Part shown: piece by piece, positions 7,367-8,946 of the stretch
Position numbering within the stretch: position 1 is the first letter of the stretch
Layout of the letters: every line of letters begins with the position of its first letter
Assembly (NCBI GenBank): GCA_046482855.1
Contig: JAWOEH010000169.1
Coordinates: 1 to 8,946, forward strand
Direction of reading: 5' to 3'
DNA length: 8,946 nt
Source: CAYVSF01 sp046482855
Lineage (GTDB): Bacteria; Bacteroidota; Bacteroidia; Bacteroidales; UBA12077
Notes under the pieces: generated by a model
What the model saw: the letters and a program-made list of their open reading frames with translations, nothing else
Told to the model about the DNA's origin: nothing
The model's database searches: none
Program-made: the position numbers and the translations under genes

Positions 7367-7654
7367 TTCGTATAACATATTTCACGCAAAGACCATAATA
7401 TCACCCTTTTGGGGTTCTGATCCTACCTCCAGGCCAATTTCTACAATAATGCTGTCCCTTCAGAACTCAACAGAAATAGTTCACCTTCTGACGCTTTATC
7501 TCTGAAGTCGTTTCGTGGTTCAAGTCGTTAGGTTCGCCTTCTTCCCATTAGTTACACAAACTTGCCTGCCAGCCCCACATCTGCCTGTCGGGCAGGGAAC
7601 CACCCACAGACAAATGTAAATGGTTCCAGTGTATTGTCAGCTTGTTTTTTTATT
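7367..7654. other. Non-coding spacer with one REP-like hairpin
   Basis: No supportable gene is seen on either strand. CTGCC (7581-7585) and GGCAG (7591-7595) form a short hairpin with loop TGTCG, related to the hairpins at 6843 and 8144. A 27-codon open stretch on the minus strand (about 7464-7382) is preceded by stops and not recognised. The rest appears to be degenerate intergenic sequence. Confidence 0.5.
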
Positions 7655-7834
7655 TTCTCTCTAATCGCTCCGTTGGCTTCTGTCGTTTTTTTCGCTTCAT
7701 GCATCAGAAAAATTTGGCAACGTAGGTAGTTGAAGCGATTTGGGGCTGCGTTTTATTACACAGGGCGTTGCCCTGTGCTTTAGCTGACGGCCCTTTCAGG
7801 GCCTGATAATACACCGACAAACTGAATACTTGCG
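7655..7834 (+). repeat. Long direct repeat, copy B1, with two palindromes
   Basis: This is the first copy of a diverged repeat that recurs at 7881-8072. Shared blocks include TTCTCTCTAAT, GCTTCATGCA, GTTGAAGCGATTT, ATTACACAGGGCGT and CAATACACC/TAATACACC near the end. It contains a perfect 8-bp stem, CACAGGGC/GCCCTGTG (7759-7777, loop GTT), and a 6-bp stem, GGCCCT/AGGGCC (7789-7803). No protein-coding signal was found. Confidence 0.75.
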
Positions 7835-7880
7835 GATATACCAGGGTCTGGATTTCTTCGCCCCTTCGCATTTTCGCCCA

Positions 7881-8072
7881 TTCTCTCTAATTGCTTCTTA
7901 CACCCTTTTTCGCTCGCCGAAGCCAGGCTTCATGCAACCGAAAAAACTATGGCAACGCCGGAAGTTGAAGCGATTTATTTTGGCCTGTTTCTATTACACA
8001 GGGCGTCGACCTGTGCAGTGGCTGGCGGCACTTTCAGGGGCTGACAATACACCAACGATGTGAATGTTTGCG
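7881..8072 (+). repeat. Long direct repeat, copy B2 (palindromes decayed)
   Basis: This is the second copy of the 7655-7834 repeat, with shifts of 226, 235 and 238 bases along its length that show small indels. The first palindrome is reduced to CACAGG/CCTGTG (7997-8002 with 8010-8015) and the second stem is lost. An open frame over this region (7830-8063) would translate the repeat and is judged spurious. Confidence 0.72.
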
Positions 8073-8126
8073 ACCACGTCCTTTCTACCTCCTGCCTCGC
8101 CCTGCCGTCAAACAGGCCTGTATACC

Positions 8127-8157
8127 TCGCCTTAGGCGATGGTCTGCCGAAAGGCAG
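8127..8157. repeat. Pair of short REP-like hairpins upstream of the intact GIY-YIG gene
   Basis: TCGCC/GGCGA (8127-8139, loop TTA) is followed by CTGCC-GAAA-GGCAG (8144-8157), a 5-bp stem with a GAAA loop. The second hairpin is the counterpart of the one at 6843-6864, and its right flank matches the leader of copy 1. Confidence 0.6.
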
Positions 8158-8218
8158 GCTCTCCAAGGCAACGATGTAAAGGATGCCAAAAGTCAACCTG
8201 TTTAAAGCAATAAATACG

Positions 8219-8509
8219 ATGAAAGGCTATATGTATATTTTGGAATGTGCAGATGGTACTTACTATACCGGCAGTACAATTGATTTATACAGACGCTTTC
8301 GTGAACATCAATTGGGGAGAGCTGCCAATCATACCAAAAAGCGACTTCCAGTGAAACTTGTCTATTTTGAAGAGTTTACAACGGTACAGCAAGCTTATCA
8401 CCGGGAAAAACAAGTGCAAGGTTGGTGTCGTCAAAAGAAAGAAGCTTTGATATTCTATCATAAAAAAGATTTGCCTGATTTATCAATAGCCTATCGAGAT
8501 AGAAAGTAG
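8219..8509 (+). CDS. Small GIY-YIG family endonuclease, intact copy (96 aa)
   Basis: A predicted single-domain GIY-YIG nuclease of the small stand-alone type (COG2827/YhbQ-like). The family fold cuts DNA with a Tyr, an Arg and a metal-binding Glu; the cellular target of this subgroup is not established. Visible elements are YMYIL (4-8, the GIY strand with Tyr6), YYTGST (15-20, the YIG equivalent), RR at 25-26, H30, NHTKKRLP (37-44) and HREKQVQGW (61-69) with the expected metal-binding Glu63. About 96 residues is a normal length. The ATG at 8219 was chosen because it gives the usual MKGYMYILECADGTYYTG start. An in-frame ATG at 8183 would add 12 residues from the repeat leader. No Shine-Dalgarno or clear promoter is seen. 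The gene is embedded in repeats, has a decayed sister at 6970-7260 and is followed by a tandem repeat array. Confidence 0.92.
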   Translation: MKGYMYILECADGTYYTGSTIDLYRRFREHQLGRAANHTKKRLPVKLVYFEEFTTVQQAYHREKQVQGWCRQKKEALIFYHKKDLPDLSIAYRDRK

Positions 8510-8527
8510 AATGATTTCGCCCGCTGG

Positions 8528-8642
8528 CTTCGAGAGCCTCAGCCAGCTTCGAGAGCCTCAGCCAGCTTCGAGAGCCTCAGTCAGCTTTGAGAACCTCAGC
8601 CAGCTATCGAGAGCCTCAGCCAGCTTCGGGAGCCTCAGCCAG
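8528..8642 (+). repeat. Six-unit tandem array of a 19-bp repeat
   Basis: Units run at 8528-8546, 8547-8565, 8566-8584, 8585-8603, 8604-8623 (20 bp) and 8624-8642. The consensus is CTTCGAGAGCCTCAGCCAG. The first two units are identical; later ones carry one to three changes. Each unit is partly self-complementary (GGCT/AGCC and GCTGG/CCAGC). The array starts 18 bases after the GIY-YIG stop and leads into the 57-bp repeat. An open frame across it (8511-8744) is a repeat translation. Confidence 0.9.
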
Positions 8643-8648
8643 ATTCGG

Positions 8649-8705
8649 GCCTTTCGACAGGCTCAAGAATCCAACCTCAGCAGGGGGGGCGAGAGCTGTT
8701 TCGAT
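8649..8705 (+). repeat. Right copy of the 58/57-bp direct repeat
   Basis: This copy matches 6732-6789 except for seven instead of eight G in the G run (8683-8689). It ends the repeat island; no island repeat was seen to its right. Confidence 0.9.
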
Positions 8706-8946
8706 AACCCTCAACATCCACTCAGCCTACTGAACTCATTCTAACCAAACATCTCAAACTCTTAAAACCTGCATCTTTCCCAATTATTCGTATAATCGCA
8801 ATTTCTATTTGGGAAACTTTTGTATTTTCATCTGCGAAACCACTCATTAATATCAGTAGGATGAATGCAAAACTAATAAAGCGTCTATCGCTTCTGGGCG
8901 CAGCAATGGGTTTAGGAGACGAATTACTGGCGTTAATCAATATGAT
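8706..8946. other. AT-rich right edge, possible partial gene of undecided strand
   Basis: The minus strand is open from the window edge to a TGA at 8724-8722 (about 74 codons, with a hydrophobic stretch FISFAFILLILMSGFA). The plus strand is open from 8708 to the edge, with an ATG at 8861 starting MNAKLIKRLSLLGAAMG. They overlap antisense, so at most one is likely real. I recognise neither. The plus-strand ATG reads more like a normal protein start, but the evidence is slight. Confidence 0.25.

Noticed and set aside
7382..7464. Minus-strand fragment reading DSIIVEIGLEVGSEPQKG
   Set aside because: Only about 27 codons after an in-frame stop, with no start codon and no family I can name; kept as non-coding.
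7830..8063. 77-codon plus-strand open frame
   Set aside because: It lies largely in repeat copy B2; the equivalent frame is not kept in B1, and the product resembles a translated repeat.
8183..8218. Upstream ATG start for the intact GIY-YIG gene
   Set aside because: The added 12 residues come from the repeat leader and precede the usual family start MKGYMYIL; in copy 1 the leader is poorly conserved over part of this stretch.
8528..8642. CRISPR array
   Set aside because: The 19-bp units are directly adjacent with no spacers between them, and no cas-like gene is present.
6732..8705. Integron-like cassette array
   Set aside because: Repeats flank the genes, but no tyrosine integrase or attC-type core sites were seen, and the two genes are copies of each other.
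8511..8744. 77-codon plus-strand open frame after the GIY-YIG gene
   Set aside because: It mostly translates the 19-bp tandem array and the 57-bp repeat; the Ser/Leu/Gln-rich product has no independent coding evidence.

Overview
The window looks like chromosomal DNA from a Bacteroidota bacterium, probably Bacteroidales/Marinilabiliales. This is inferred from protein character, from mostly absent Shine-Dalgarno sequences, and from a TAnnTTTG-type promoter element ahead of mutS2. No database search was possible, so the placement is provisional.

Left 6.7 kb, ordinary chromosome. It holds the 3' part of an oligopeptidase B-type S9 serine peptidase (+ strand, 5' end outside the window). A strong hairpin sits between this gene and a convergent, unidentified multi-pass membrane protein (- strand). 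Divergent from that is mutS2 (GTG start, good Shine-Dalgarno), with MutS ATPase, long coiled coil, KOW-like and C-terminal Smr domains. A NodB-like polysaccharide deacetylase-family protein with a TTG start follows 72 bp downstream. These genes are housekeeping or cell-surface functions with no obvious shared pathway.

Right 2.25 kb (about 6695-8946), a repeat island. Its centre is a duplicated small GIY-YIG endonuclease gene. The right copy is intact (8219-8509, 96 codons). The left copy (6970-7260) is about 95% identical with no indels, but codon 32 is a TAG stop and the G of the DGTYYTG motif is lost. The homology extends upstream of both start codons.

Around the two copies lie several repeat families. 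These are a 57/58-bp direct repeat at both outer ends, an inverted relative of it just after the broken copy, and a 19-bp unit present once on the left and six times in tandem on the right. There are also REP-like hairpins (CTGCC-loop-GGCAG) and a diverged direct pair of about 180-190 bp containing small palindromes. No transposase, integrase or CRISPR gene is visible. The arrangement suggests a repeat-associated GIY-YIG nuclease family, possibly comparable to REP sequences with their RAYT transposases. That interpretation is inference.

The last 240 bp are open on both strands, and no gene can be assigned there with confidence.
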